The translations under genes were made by a program, and so were the position numbers. The notes below the pieces were generated by a model. The model saw only the letters and a list, made by a program, of their open reading frames with translations, ran no database searches and was not told where the DNA came from. A DNA stretch of 64,000 bases. Source: Arthrobacter zhaoxinii (lineage in GTDB: Bacteria; Actinomycetota; Actinomycetes; Actinomycetales; Micrococcaceae). Shown piece after piece: positions 1 to 8,485 of the stretch (the stretch's first letter is position 1; the number at the start of each line of letters is the position of its first letter). The stretch spans positions 2,790,001 through 2,854,000 of the forward strand of contig NZ_CP104275.1 of assembly GCF_025244925.1 (NCBI RefSeq). Reading direction: 5' to 3'.

Positions 1-398
1 TTCTGCAGGGCCAGTGTTCCGGTAAACCCGTCCGGGTACCCTTCGGTAGGACTATCGCCCTCGGAAGCGGCGGCTGTGGCGGCCGCGGAATCGGGGTTAG
101 AGGCTGAAGCTCCGGAAGGGGCAGACCCTCCCTCGGGAACGGGATTGTCGGCTGGCTGGGTGCCGGCTTCCGCGTCGTTCTCATGAGCTGTGGCAGCTCC
201 GGGATCAGCTGGTGCGGCGACGGATTTGCCCTCGGCCGCATTAGCAGTCCCGACAGGTTCGACAGTCAGTTCAGCCCGATACACCGACAGTGTGCACGGC
301 TTACGGGACGCATCCGCTTCACCAGTCTGCCCTGCCGACTGCTGGTCTTCACTGCCCTGCTCTTCGGCTGTCCGTTCGGTGTTCCCGAGCTGATCCAT
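1..398 (-). CDS. N-terminal part of an Ala/Pro/Glu-rich protein, cut by the window edge
   Basis: An open frame on the minus strand starts with ATG at 398 and runs off the left edge without a stop, about 132 codons. The visible part begins MDQLGNTERTAEEQG and is acidic and rich in Ala, Pro, Ser and Glu, as expected for a disordered N-terminal region. One short ordered-looking stretch (KPCTLSVYRAELTVEP) lies near residues 35-50. An AATTCT box sits exactly 6 nt before the ATG, resembling the leaderless -10 boxes elsewhere in the window, and there is no good Shine-Dalgarno sequence. No known domain is recognised; the family should be readable from the missing part. It could be the N-terminus of a membrane or envelope protein, but that is a guess. 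Confidence 0.6.
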   Translation of the reverse strand, partial: MDQLGNTERTAEEQGSEDQQSAGQTGEADASRKPCTLSVYRAELTVEPVGTANAAEGKSVAAPADPGAATAHENDAEAGTQPADNPVPEGGSAPSGASASNPDSAAATAAASEGDSPTEGYPDGFTGTLALQ

Positions 399-575
399 AC
401 CCTCAGAATTTCATCCGGCACTGACATTCCCGGCCGGAAAAGAGCCTCAAACCGGCGTTCCTGGAAACTCGGAATACCTGTCTTTCGAACGGCACTACCT
501 AGTCATGAAAGGGCCATTGGGTTGGACCCGAAACAGACAGTGGTTGCCCCCGAGGAACCGCCCGCGCCGGAACAG

Positions 576-1721
576 CTAGAGCTGCCGGAACGCCTGATCC
601 AGATCCGCGATCAGGTCCTCGACGTCCTCCAGACCCACTGACAGCCGAAGCAGGTTTTCCGGTACGGCCAGCTCGGTGCCCTTGACCGATGCATGGGTCA
701 TTTCCGAGGGGTAGTTCATCAGGGATTCCACCCCGCCCAGGGACTCGGCCAGCAGGAACAGCCGGGTGGCTTCAGCCACCTTCCGTGCCGCAGCCTCGCC
801 GCCCTTGAAAGACACCGACACCATGCCGCCGAAGTCCTTCATCTGGGCCTTGGCCAGGTCATGTCCCGGATGCTCTTCCAGCCCCGGATACAGCACGTGC
901 TCCACGGCAGGCTGCTCCTTGAGCCACCGCGCCACCGCCATGGCACTGGCGGAGTGCCGGTCCATCCGCACCGCAAGGGTCTTCAGCCCGCGGGTGGTCA
1001 GCCAGGCTTCCATCGGCGCGGACACCGCACCGACAGCAAACTGGATGAACCCGATCTCCTCCGCCATGGCGTCGTCGTTCAGGATCACGGCGCCGCCCAC
1101 GGCGTCGGAATGCCCGCCAATGTACTTGGTGGTCGAATGCACCACGACGTCGGCACCCAGGGCCAGCGGCTGCTGAAGGTACGGCGAGGCAAAGGTGTTG
1201 TCGACCACCAGGAGAGCCCCGGCGTCGTGTGCCGCCTGCGCCGCTGCGGCAATGTCGCTGATTTTCATCATCGGGTTCGACGGCGTTTCCAGCCAGACGA
1301 TCTTCGTGTTCCCGGCCGCAATGGCAGCCGCGAGAGCCGCGGCGTCGGACATGTCCACCGCCGTATTGGTGATCCCCCACTTGCCCAGCACCTTGTTGAT
1401 CAGCCGGTAGGTTCCGCCGTAGGCATCGTTGCCCAGCACGATGTGGTCCCCGGGAGCCAGCAGCCCCCGGATCAGGGCGTCCTCCGCTGCCAGGCCGGAG
1501 CTGAAGGAGAAGGCATGCTTTCCGCCTTCCAGTGCGGCGAGCTGTTCCTGCAGCGAATCCCGGGTGGGGTTGGTACCGCGGCCGTACTCATAGCCGTTGC
1601 GCAGCCCGCCGACGCCGTCCTGGGCATAGGTGGTGCTCTGGTACAGAGGCGGAATGACCGCTCCGGTGGTGGGATCCGGTGCCTGGCCCGCATGGATGGC
1701 GCGGGTGCTGAAGCTCGTCAT
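576..1721 (-). CDS. metB: cystathionine gamma-lyase / gamma-synthase (Cys/Met metabolism PLP enzyme)
   Basis: A 381-residue cytosolic PLP enzyme of the Cys/Met metabolism family. Visible motifs are YGRGTNPT (about residues 46-53), the VVDNTFASPYLQ segment that binds the cofactor, and HSTTKYIGGHSD carrying the Schiff-base lysine (Lys199). The start at 1721 is preceded by GGAGA with 5-nt spacing; the open frame extends 14 codons further upstream without an SD, so the shorter start is preferred. It lies 70 nt downstream of cystathionine beta-synthase on the same strand. That pairing points to reverse transsulfuration (cystathionine to cysteine plus 2-oxobutyrate), although the family also contains gamma-synthases and sequence alone does not separate the two. 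Confidence 0.92.
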   Translation of the reverse strand: MTSFSTRAIHAGQAPDPTTGAVIPPLYQSTTYAQDGVGGLRNGYEYGRGTNPTRDSLQEQLAALEGGKHAFSFSSGLAAEDALIRGLLAPGDHIVLGNDAYGGTYRLINKVLGKWGITNTAVDMSDAAALAAAIAAGNTKIVWLETPSNPMMKISDIAAAAQAAHDAGALLVVDNTFASPYLQQPLALGADVVVHSTTKYIGGHSDAVGGAVILNDDAMAEEIGFIQFAVGAVSAPMEAWLTTRGLKTLAVRMDRHSASAMAVARWLKEQPAVEHVLYPGLEEHPGHDLAKAQMKDFGGMVSVSFKGGEAAARKVAEATRLFLLAESLGGVESLMNYPSEMTHASVKGTELAVPENLLRLSVGLEDVEDLIADLDQAFRQL

Positions 1722-1791
1722 GGTGTTCTCCTTGCGCCGGCCGGGGCCGGCAGATTGGTGCAAAACAGCGCCCCTGCGAAGGCGTGCCGGG

Positions 1792-3171
1792 TTAGAGGCT
1801 CAAGTACGAAAGTAGGTCGTGCCGGGTCAGCATGCCAACGGCCGTGCCATCGGACGTAACCATCACGGCGTCGTCGTCCGTCAGTTTCTCCCGGGCGGAA
1901 GCTACAGTGTCCCCCGTCCCCACGAGCGCCGGACGCGGCCCCATATGCTCGCTGATCCGGTCGGTGGGCTTGGCCTCGCCCCGGAACAGCTTCTCCGTCA
2001 GCGAGCGCTCATCCACGGACCCGAGGACTTCACCCAGCATCACCGGAGGTTCCTGCGAGAGCACGGGCAGGCAGGAGACGCCGTATTCGTTGAGGATGGC
2101 AATGACGTCCCGCACCGTTTCGTTCGGGTGGGTGTGGACCAGCGCCGGCAGCGAACCGTCCTTGGTCGCCAGTACGTCGCGGACGGAGGCCTGTTCCCCG
2201 CCGTCCTGCAGGAAACCGTAGGAACGCATCCAGTCGTCATTGAAGATCTTCCCCATGTAGCCACGGCCGCTGTCCGGGAGCAGGACCACGACGACGTCGT
2301 CGGGCCCCAGCGAGCGCGCAGCTTCCAGTGCCGCCGTCACCGCCATGCCCGAGGAACCGCCTACCAGCAGGCCTTCCTCCCGCGCCAGGCGGCGGGTCAT
2401 GGCGAAGGAATCGGCGTCCTTGACCGCAATCACGTCATCCGGCACGGATGCGTCATAGTTGTCCGGCCACATGTCCTCCCCCACGCCCTCCACGAAGTAG
2501 GGGCGTCCCGTGCCGCCCGAGTACACGGACCCGTCGGGATCGGCGGCGATGACGCGCACCGGACCGGAGTCCCGGTCGGCGGAGACTTCCTTCAGGTAGC
2601 GTCCGGTGCCGGTGATGGTTCCGCCCGTACCGGCACCGGCCACGAAGTGGGTGACCCGCCCGTCGGTGTCGGCCCAGATTTCCGGTCCGGTGGATTCATA
2701 GTGGCTGGCGGGTGCGGATGGGTTGGAGAACTGGTCCGGCTTGTAGGCCCCGTCGATCTCGCGCACCAGCCGGTCGGAGACTCCGTAGTAGGAGTCCGGG
2801 CTGTCAGGGGCAACCGCCGTCGGCGTCACCACTACCTCGGCACCGTAGGCCCGCAGGACATCCCGCTTCTCCACCCCTACCTTGTCCGGGGTAACGAAGA
2901 TGCACTTATAGCCCTTCTGCTGGGCAACCAGCGCCAGACCGACGCCGGTGTTGCCGCTGGTGGGCTCGACCACCGTGCCGCCGGGCAGCAGTTTGCCCTC
3001 ACGCTCCGCCGTTTCAATCATCTTCACGGCGATGCGGTCCTTCACTGATCCGCCCGGGTTCAGGTATTCCAGTTTCACCAGAACGGTGGCACGGATGCCC
3101 TCGGTGACGTGGTGGAGCTTCACCAAGGGAGTGTTGCCGATCAGGTCCAGGACAGTATTGGCATACTTCAT
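1792..3171 (-). CDS. cbs: cystathionine beta-synthase
   Basis: A 459-residue protein with an N-terminal PLP fold (about residues 1-320) and two CBS domains at the C-terminus (about 335-459). NPGGSVKDR carries the PLP lysine (Lys44) and TSGNTGVGLA is the cofactor phosphate loop. It condenses serine with homocysteine to cystathionine, and the gamma-lyase gene follows it on the same strand. There is no N-terminal haem-binding region, as usual in bacteria. The ATG at 3171 has no good ribosome site, whereas an in-frame GTG at 3180 lies 7 nt after GGAGC and may be the true start, adding three residues (VGH). The C-terminal CBS pair may sense an adenosyl ligand; this is known for some family members, not shown here. 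Confidence 0.93.
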   Translation of the reverse strand: MKYANTVLDLIGNTPLVKLHHVTEGIRATVLVKLEYLNPGGSVKDRIAVKMIETAEREGKLLPGGTVVEPTSGNTGVGLALVAQQKGYKCIFVTPDKVGVEKRDVLRAYGAEVVVTPTAVAPDSPDSYYGVSDRLVREIDGAYKPDQFSNPSAPASHYESTGPEIWADTDGRVTHFVAGAGTGGTITGTGRYLKEVSADRDSGPVRVIAADPDGSVYSGGTGRPYFVEGVGEDMWPDNYDASVPDDVIAVKDADSFAMTRRLAREEGLLVGGSSGMAVTAALEAARSLGPDDVVVVLLPDSGRGYMGKIFNDDWMRSYGFLQDGGEQASVRDVLATKDGSLPALVHTHPNETVRDVIAILNEYGVSCLPVLSQEPPVMLGEVLGSVDERSLTEKLFRGEAKPTDRISEHMGPRPALVGTGDTVASAREKLTDDDAVMVTSDGTAVGMLTRHDLLSYLSL

Positions 3172-3280
3172 GTGACCCACGTTACTTGCTCCATCGGCCT
3201 GCGGCAGGGGAGATGGAACGCGGCGTAGCAAAAGCCACAGGCGGGCGGCCCGCCGTGCGGGCAGGAGTGGGGGCGGCGCG

Positions 3281-3296
3281 TGCAACCATAGTTGCA
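3281..3296. promoter_or_regulatory. perfect inverted repeat at the start of the DNA glycosylase gene
   Basis: TGCAAC-CATA-GTTGCA, two perfect 6-bp arms around a 4-nt centre, ends on the A of the ATG of the glycosylase gene and lies between the divergent cbs and glycosylase genes. Its position fits a repressor site controlling the glycosylase. The half site resembles the GTTGCAA elements before the aldehyde dehydrogenase gene at 32666-32689. No cognate regulator can be named. Confidence 0.45.
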
Positions 3297-4333
3297 TGTC
3301 CTTCACCGCCGCTGCTCCAGTGCGGTCTGTTCCAGCACCGCCTGTTCCGCTGCAACACGTTCCTGCGGCCCGGGAGTCTGGCGCATCCGGTCCTGCGGGC
3401 CTGGTGCGTTACTGGGACTCACCCGCCCCCTACTGTCTGCAGACCTCGCTGCGCATCCTGGTCCGGGGAAAGCAGGACCCGACCATCCGGCTCGGACCGG
3501 GCATTGCCTGGCTGACCTTCCTCACCCCGGAAGGCCCGGCCACCCTGAACCTGCGCGAGGAACCCGTACCCGCCCCCGGTGCCCGGGTCCGTGCCTCCGC
3601 GTGGGGACCGGGTGCCGAGTGTGCCCTGGCGTCGGTGCCCGCGCTGCTCGGTGAACAGGACGACTGGTCGGAGTTCGACGACGACGCGTTCCTCGCGACG
3701 CTGCCCCGGATGGTCACGGAGACCCGACGGCGGAACCTCTCCCTGCGGCTGCCAAGCACCGGCCGGATCATGGACACCCTGATCCCGGTGGTGCTGGAGC
3801 AGAAGGTGACCGTCCTGGAGGCCTACTACGCCTGGCGGTACCTCGTGACGCGATACGGCGTTGATGCCCCCGGCCCGGCGCCGGCAGGCATGAAGGCCGC
3901 GCCGGCACCGGAAACCTGGCGGCGGATCCCCAGCTGGGACTGGCACCAGGCACGGGTGGACCATTCCCGGTCCACCACCATCCTGCGGGCCTGTTCGCAG
4001 GCGTCGGCACTCCAGCGGCTGGCGGACGCTCCCCTCGGCGAGGACCTGACCGCCAAGCTGTGTTCGGTTCCGGGGATCGGAGTGTGGAGTGCAGCAGAAA
4101 TCACGCAGCGGACGCACGGGGCTCCTGATTCCGTGTCCGTGGGCGATTACCATCTGGCCGCGTATGTGGGCGCTGCCCTGACCGGACGGCGCACCGACGA
4201 CGCCGGCATGCTGAAGCTGCTCGAACCCTGGCAGGGACACCGGCAGCGGGTGGTGCGGATGATTATGCTCAGCGGCTACCGCAAACCCACCTACGGACCC
4301 AAGCTCGCGCCGATGGACCATCGGCGGCGCTGA
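3296..4333 (+). CDS. DNA-3-methyladenine glycosylase 2 family protein (AlkA-like, HhH-GPD)
   Basis: A 345-residue base-excision repair glycosylase that removes alkylated bases. The C-terminal half has the helix-hairpin-helix LCSVPGIGVWSAAEI followed by the conserved Asp in SVGDYHLA (Asp284), the catalytic residue position of HhH-GPD enzymes. The N-terminal half (about 40-150) is the usual poorly conserved AlkA-type region. The first 37 residues are Pro/Ala-rich and probably disordered, and no clear SD precedes the ATG, so the start could be further in. It is divergent from cbs and convergent with the acyl-CoA synthetase. No Ada-type regulator or methyltransferase lies beside it. Confidence 0.88.
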   Translation: MSFTAAAPVRSVPAPPVPLQHVPAARESGASGPAGLVRYWDSPAPYCLQTSLRILVRGKQDPTIRLGPGIAWLTFLTPEGPATLNLREEPVPAPGARVRASAWGPGAECALASVPALLGEQDDWSEFDDDAFLATLPRMVTETRRRNLSLRLPSTGRIMDTLIPVVLEQKVTVLEAYYAWRYLVTRYGVDAPGPAPAGMKAAPAPETWRRIPSWDWHQARVDHSRSTTILRACSQASALQRLADAPLGEDLTAKLCSVPGIGVWSAAEITQRTHGAPDSVSVGDYHLAAYVGAALTGRRTDDAGMLKLLEPWQGHRQRVVRMIMLSGYRKPTYGPKLAPMDHRRR

Positions 4334-4505
4334 GGTGAGCCCGGGGTGCCGGTCGGTCGGGTCGGGGCCCGGGTCGGCGGCAACGAAATTCCACGCTCGC
4401 AGAGCTCGCAGGAATATTAAAGCCGCCTCCTCCGGACCCCTCCTCCGCTCGCTCCCGCGTACCCGGTATCCTCCCGCTTCCTCCCACATACCCCGCATAC
4501 CCCCG

Positions 4506-6158
4506 CTAGGAGACCGCAGGGGTGCCGGTGCCCGCCAGCCCGATGGTCGCTTCCTCGCGCATGGCCACTTTGCGGATCTTGCCGGAGACCGTCATGGGGA
4601 AGCTGGCCCGGATCTGGACATACCGGGGAATCTTGTAGTGGGCCAGCCGGTCACGGCAGAACTCCGCAATGGCCGCCGCATCCGGTTCCGGTGCGCCGGG
4701 AACCGGGATGATGCACGCCATGAGTTCCTCTCCGTAGCGCTCGTCCGGAACGCCGATGACCTGGACGTCCTGGATTGAGGGGTGCGTGTAGAGGAACTCC
4801 TCGATTTCCCGCGGATAGATGTTCTCCCCGCCGCGGATAACCATGTCCTTGATGCGTCCCTCCACGCTGACGTAACCCTCTTCGTCCATCCGGGCCAAAT
4901 CCCCGGTATGCATCCAGCCCTCGGAGTCGACGGCCAGCGCGGTGGCCTCCGGCTGGTTCCAGTAGCCCGCCATCACGCTGTAGCCACGGGTGCACAGCTC
5001 GCCGATTTCACCGCAGGGCACCTGCTTCCCGGATCCGGGATCCACCACCTGGGTTTCCATGTGCGGCATGGTCCGTCCCACGGTGCGGGTGCGGCGGGCC
5101 AGGGAGTCGCCGCGGCGGGTCATGGTGGAAACCGGAGACGTTTCGGTCATGCCGTAGCAAATAGCCACCTCGGCCATATTCATCTCGCCGATGACCCGTT
5201 TCATGATTTCCTCCGGACAGGGTGAGCCAGCCATAACGCCGGTCCGCAGCGAGGAAAGGTCGTACCGGTCGAAGTCCGGCAGCCCCAGTTCGGCGATGAA
5301 CATGGTCGGCACTCCGTACAGGGAGGTGCCGCGGTGTGTTTCGACGGCGGCGAGCGCCCGGCCGGCGTCGAAGGTGCGGGACGGAATGATTGTCGCGGCA
5401 CCGTGGGAAAGGGCAGCAAGGTTGCCTATGACCATTCCGAAGCAGTGATAGAAGGGCACCGGAAGCACCACCCGGTCTGCCTCGGTGTAGCCCAGCAGTT
5501 CGCCGATGAAGTATCCGTTGTTCAGGATGTTCGAATGGGTCAGCGTTGCACCCTTCGGGAAGCCCGTGGTTCCGGAGGTGTACTGGATATTGATGGGATC
5601 CCCGGGCTGCAGCCCCGCCATCCGTTCCGCCAATGCCGCAGCCCCCGGCCCGCCGGAGTCCCTTCCCTCTGCCTCCAGTGCCGCGAAGCTGCCGGCGCCG
5701 TCCCCGGACAGGAACACCAGCGTGTCCAGGCTGTCCCCGGTCTCGAGGGCGGTCCGCGCCATGGCCTCATAGTCGTTGCGCTGGTCGCTCGGAGCAGTGA
5801 GCAGCATCCGCATTCCGCTCTGCTTCACCACGAAGTCCAGTTCAGCCTGCCGGTAGGCCGGATTCACGTTCACCAGAATGGCACCGGCCTTCGCAGTGGC
5901 GTACTGGGCAATGGTCCATTCCGCACAGTTCGGTGACCAGATGCCTACCCGGTCCCCGGCCTGGATGCCGCGCAGAAGCAGACCGGCTGCGACGTCGCTG
6001 ACCTGCCGGTCCAGTTCGGCGTAGGTCCAGGACCGGTTGGTGGGGACATCGATCAGCGCGGGAGCGTTCGGAAAACGGCGGGCGGTCGACTCGAAGTTAT
6101 CCCCGATGGTTTCCTCCAGCAGGGGACTCTGCGACGGGGAAGCGGCGTATGAAAGCAA
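4506..6158 (-). CDS. AMP-binding acyl-CoA synthetase (FadD-like)
   Basis: A 550-residue member of the ANL adenylate-forming family that activates a carboxylic acid to acyl-AMP and then acyl-CoA. The P-loop-like YTSGTTGFPKGA, the CYGMTETSPV motif, the hinge region GWMHTGDLARMDEEGYV and the C-terminal lysine in MTVSGKIRK are all present. The start is a TTG at 6158 with AAAGGAG 6 nt upstream; the frame stays open for 15 more codons but without a ribosome site. Length and order fit medium- or long-chain fatty acyl-CoA ligases. It stands alone, with no beta-oxidation genes nearby, so the substrate chain length is not inferable. Confidence 0.9.
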   Translation of the reverse strand: MLSYAASPSQSPLLEETIGDNFESTARRFPNAPALIDVPTNRSWTYAELDRQVSDVAAGLLLRGIQAGDRVGIWSPNCAEWTIAQYATAKAGAILVNVNPAYRQAELDFVVKQSGMRMLLTAPSDQRNDYEAMARTALETGDSLDTLVFLSGDGAGSFAALEAEGRDSGGPGAAALAERMAGLQPGDPINIQYTSGTTGFPKGATLTHSNILNNGYFIGELLGYTEADRVVLPVPFYHCFGMVIGNLAALSHGAATIIPSRTFDAGRALAAVETHRGTSLYGVPTMFIAELGLPDFDRYDLSSLRTGVMAGSPCPEEIMKRVIGEMNMAEVAICYGMTETSPVSTMTRRGDSLARRTRTVGRTMPHMETQVVDPGSGKQVPCGEIGELCTRGYSVMAGYWNQPEATALAVDSEGWMHTGDLARMDEEGYVSVEGRIKDMVIRGGENIYPREIEEFLYTHPSIQDVQVIGVPDERYGEELMACIIPVPGAPEPDAAAIAEFCRDRLAHYKIPRYVQIRASFPMTVSGKIRKVAMREEATIGLAGTGTPAVS

Positions 6159-6258
6159 GGCAGACTCCTTTGGCTGCAGGACAGATGGCGGCAACGCTAC
6201 CAACAGTTTGCTTCCCTGCGAAGGGAGCGCCCTGCACCCCGGTTTCGCTCAGAAGTCC

Positions 6259-6264
6259 TATGGT
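6259..6264 (+). promoter_or_regulatory. -10 box TATGGT, 6 nt before the ABM gene start
   Basis: TATGGT is followed by exactly six bases (GGGGGA) and then the ATG at 6271. This is the arrangement of actinobacterial leaderless promoters, though the purine-rich spacer could also act as a ribosome site. No convincing -35 element is seen. Confidence 0.45.
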
Positions 6265-6270
6265 GGGGGA

Positions 6271-6561
6271 ATGACTGAAGAAACCAACACCCCCATCAAT
6301 CTCCGCGCCACCATGGTCCCGAACCCCGGCGAACACATGCGGGTGAAGCTGGCCCTGGACATCGCCATCGAGCAGGTACGGACGGAACCGGGCTGCCTGC
6401 GCTACGAAATCATTGAAGACTCGGAGGCAGCCATTGTGCTGGCGGAACAGTGGGCCTCCCGCGAGGACCTGGAGCGCCACGCCCGCGGTGCCGCCCTCCA
6501 GGACCTGCAGGAATCCCTCAGCGCCCTGCTGGCCGAACCGCTGAAGGTGGAACAGGTCTAA
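6271..6561 (+). CDS. ABM-domain (YgiN-like) monooxygenase family protein
   Basis: A 96-residue protein of the antibiotic biosynthesis monooxygenase fold. Visible are the typical EPGCLRYEIIEDSE and IVLAEQWASREDLERHARG segments, which match the pattern of small dimeric YgiN-type proteins (cofactor-less quinol or quinone oxidoreductases in characterised cases). The ATG at 6271 is chosen because the family begins shortly before the RATMVPNPGE strand; the longer open frame upstream overlaps the divergent acyl-CoA synthetase gene. It ends 8 nt from the stop codon of the convergent ammonium transporter gene. Its substrate is unknown. Confidence 0.82.
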   Translation: MTEETNTPINLRATMVPNPGEHMRVKLALDIAIEQVRTEPGCLRYEIIEDSEAAIVLAEQWASREDLERHARGAALQDLQESLSALLAEPLKVEQV

Positions 6562-6568
6562 CCGGGCG

Positions 6569-8161
6569 TCAGTACGGGGTGATTGCCACCCGGTAGATGG
6601 ATTCCGGCTCCGCCCCGAACCGTTTCAGGACCGCGACCACCGCTTCCTCATGCTCCGAGTCCACCGCTGCATGCACCCGGAACCGCTCATCGAAATCGAT
6701 CAGCCGCTTTTCGCTGCGGAAAGTATCGGTCCGGATCTTCCCGGAGTAGACAGCGGTGTCGGAGAGCTCCAGGGAGCGGGCGCCGGCCATCAGCAGTGCG
6801 TCCCGCAGTCCGTCAACCCGCCCGGTGTTGACCACGGCGCTGATGAGGTGGCTCGGTGCGGAGTGCCGGTCCGCGCCACCGGCGCCCCCGTCCACCGCCG
6901 CCCTGCCGGCTGCCGTGGGCCGGGCACCGATTCCGCTGAGTGAATATGCGGACGAGTCCTGCTGGACGTGGTCCAGGTCCTCCTGTTCGGAGCCGGGTTC
7001 CTTCAGGCCCACCGTGCGGGAAATAACGACGGCACAGAGCCAGCTGAGCACGAAGGAGAAGACCACCACGCTGACAATGGCCACGGTCTGGTGCCACAGC
7101 AGCGTTCCCCCGCCGCCGGAGAAGATACCGTCATCGCTGGCCGCGTTCACCGTGCTGTCCGCGAAGAAACCCAGCAGGAAGGACCCCAGCACACCGCCCA
7201 CGAAATGGACGGCAATGACGTCCAGGGCGTCGTCGTAACGCAGGACGCTCTTGAGCCGCACCGCCAGCACGCACACGCACCCCGCGATCAGTCCGATCAG
7301 CAGGGCCGCCCCGGTGCCGACATAGCCGGCGCAGGGCGTGATGGTGGCCAGTCCCGCAACTGCACCGGAAACTGCTCCCACCAGGGTGCAGTGCCCTGTG
7401 GTGATCCGCTCCACGAGCAGCCATGAGAGCATTGCGGCTGATCCTGCCACGTGGGTGTTGATCAGCGCCTGTGCAGCAATGTCATTGGCCTGCAGCCCGT
7501 CACCCGCATTGAATCCGAACCATCCGAACCAAAGAATGCCGCCGCCCACCAGCATCAGCGGAAGGTTATTGGGCGAGTTCCGAAGGTTGGGCCAGCCGCG
7601 CCGCCGGCCCACCACCAGCAGCACCGCCACGGCAGCGGCACCGGCGGAGGCGTGGACCACCATTCCCCCGGCCCAGTCCTGGGCGCCGAGCTGGAACAAC
7701 CATCCCTTGGGGTGCCAGAGCCAGCGCGCCACCTGCGGATATACCAGGATGGAGAACGCGGCAAGGAAAAACACCCAGCCGCCGAACCGGAGCCTGCCGG
7801 CCGTCGCACCGGTGAGCAGCGCGGGAGTGATCACGGCGAACATCATCTGGTAGGCCACGAAGGCCAGCGTTGGAATGGTCACGCCCGCCGCCACGGTGTG
7901 GAACTGCGGAGTATCCAGATCCAGGAGCGCAAAAGCGTCGAATTCACCGACTACGGAGTTGCCCCCGTTGCTGAAGGCCAGGGTGTACCCCACCAGGACC
8001 CAGGTCACCGAGATGATTCCGAGCGGGATGATGTTCTGCATCATCATGGTCAGGACGTTGCGGACCGGAACCATCCCGCCGTAGAAGAGGGCCAGGCCCG
8101 GGGTCATAAACAGCACCAGCCCGGCGCAGATCAATACCCACGCGGTGTCCGCCCCGTTCAT
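6569..8161 (-). CDS. amt: ammonium channel (Amt) with fused C-terminal P-II-like domain
   Basis: A 530-residue protein. Residues 1 to about 400 are an Amt/Rh-type channel with eleven expected membrane helices, including the start TAWVLICAGLVLFMTPGLAL, HASAGAAAV (first pore-lining His region) and AVHFVGGVLGSFLLGFF (second). A linker of about 40 residues rich in Ala, Gly and Ser (about 400-438) leads to residues 439-530, which look like a P-II signalling protein (SAVVNTGRVDGLRDALLMAG ... IDFDERFRVHAAVDSE). The T-loop is short (DTFRSEKRLIDF) and lacks the usual YRGAEY tyrosine. P-II proteins normally plug Amt channels from the cytoplasm, so this is probably a built-in gate. GGGAG precedes the ATG by 6 nt. 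No separate glnK or glnD is adjacent. Confidence 0.92.
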   Translation of the reverse strand: MNGADTAWVLICAGLVLFMTPGLALFYGGMVPVRNVLTMMMQNIIPLGIISVTWVLVGYTLAFSNGGNSVVGEFDAFALLDLDTPQFHTVAAGVTIPTLAFVAYQMMFAVITPALLTGATAGRLRFGGWVFFLAAFSILVYPQVARWLWHPKGWLFQLGAQDWAGGMVVHASAGAAAVAVLLVVGRRRGWPNLRNSPNNLPLMLVGGGILWFGWFGFNAGDGLQANDIAAQALINTHVAGSAAMLSWLLVERITTGHCTLVGAVSGAVAGLATITPCAGYVGTGAALLIGLIAGCVCVLAVRLKSVLRYDDALDVIAVHFVGGVLGSFLLGFFADSTVNAASDDGIFSGGGGTLLWHQTVAIVSVVVFSFVLSWLCAVVISRTVGLKEPGSEQEDLDHVQQDSSAYSLSGIGARPTAAGRAAVDGGAGGADRHSAPSHLISAVVNTGRVDGLRDALLMAGARSLELSDTAVYSGKIRTDTFRSEKRLIDFDERFRVHAAVDSEHEEAVVAVLKRFGAEPESIYRVAITPY

Positions 8162-8483
8162 TGAGCACTCCCGGGGGTGTCAGGTGTTCCGGTGCCGCCT
8201 CTGCCATGTGTTCCGCTGCTGCCGCACATATGATTCCCGCTTCCAACTCCGCTTTGATAAGCCGTGGGCGTTCGAGTGGCGGAGGCCCGGAAAGCTGTGC
8301 CGGCCGGGACCCCGGACCAATCGAGCGTACCGCCGGGCCGGGAGGCACCAGAAGTGCACAGGCGCAAACGGCAGCCGGCAGGACCGATTCTGTTTCGGTC
8401 CTGCCGGCTGCGCTGCTGCTCATCGGTCCTCCTGCGGGAGGAGGGCCGGCGGGCTGAGGGCCCGCGGGCTGAGGGCCCGCGGG
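8162..8483. other. 322-bp intergenic region between the dehydrogenase stop and the ammonium channel start
   Basis: No supported gene. It must carry the promoter of the minus-strand amt gene, but no clear -10/-35 pair or AmtR-like box could be read. The left end holds a 15-bp tandem repeat, and a small hairpin of the CCTCCTGCGGGAGG type lies near 8429-8443. Confidence 0.5.
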
Positions 8484-8485
8484 CT
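8451..8485. repeat. 15-bp tandem repeat running into the fdhA stop codon
   Basis: GGGCTGAGGGCCCGC occurs twice in perfect tandem (8451-8465, 8466-8480), and a third partial copy GGGCT overlaps the stop codon of the minus-strand dehydrogenase gene. A diverged unit (GAGGGCCGGC) lies just to the left. Each unit contains the GC-rich self-complementary core GGGCCC, so the transcript could fold here and act in termination. It looks like a slippage product. Confidence 0.7.

Noticed and set aside
8158..8423. Possible small genes in the gap upstream of amt
   Set aside because: Frames on both strands overlap each other, lack start signals and show no family features.
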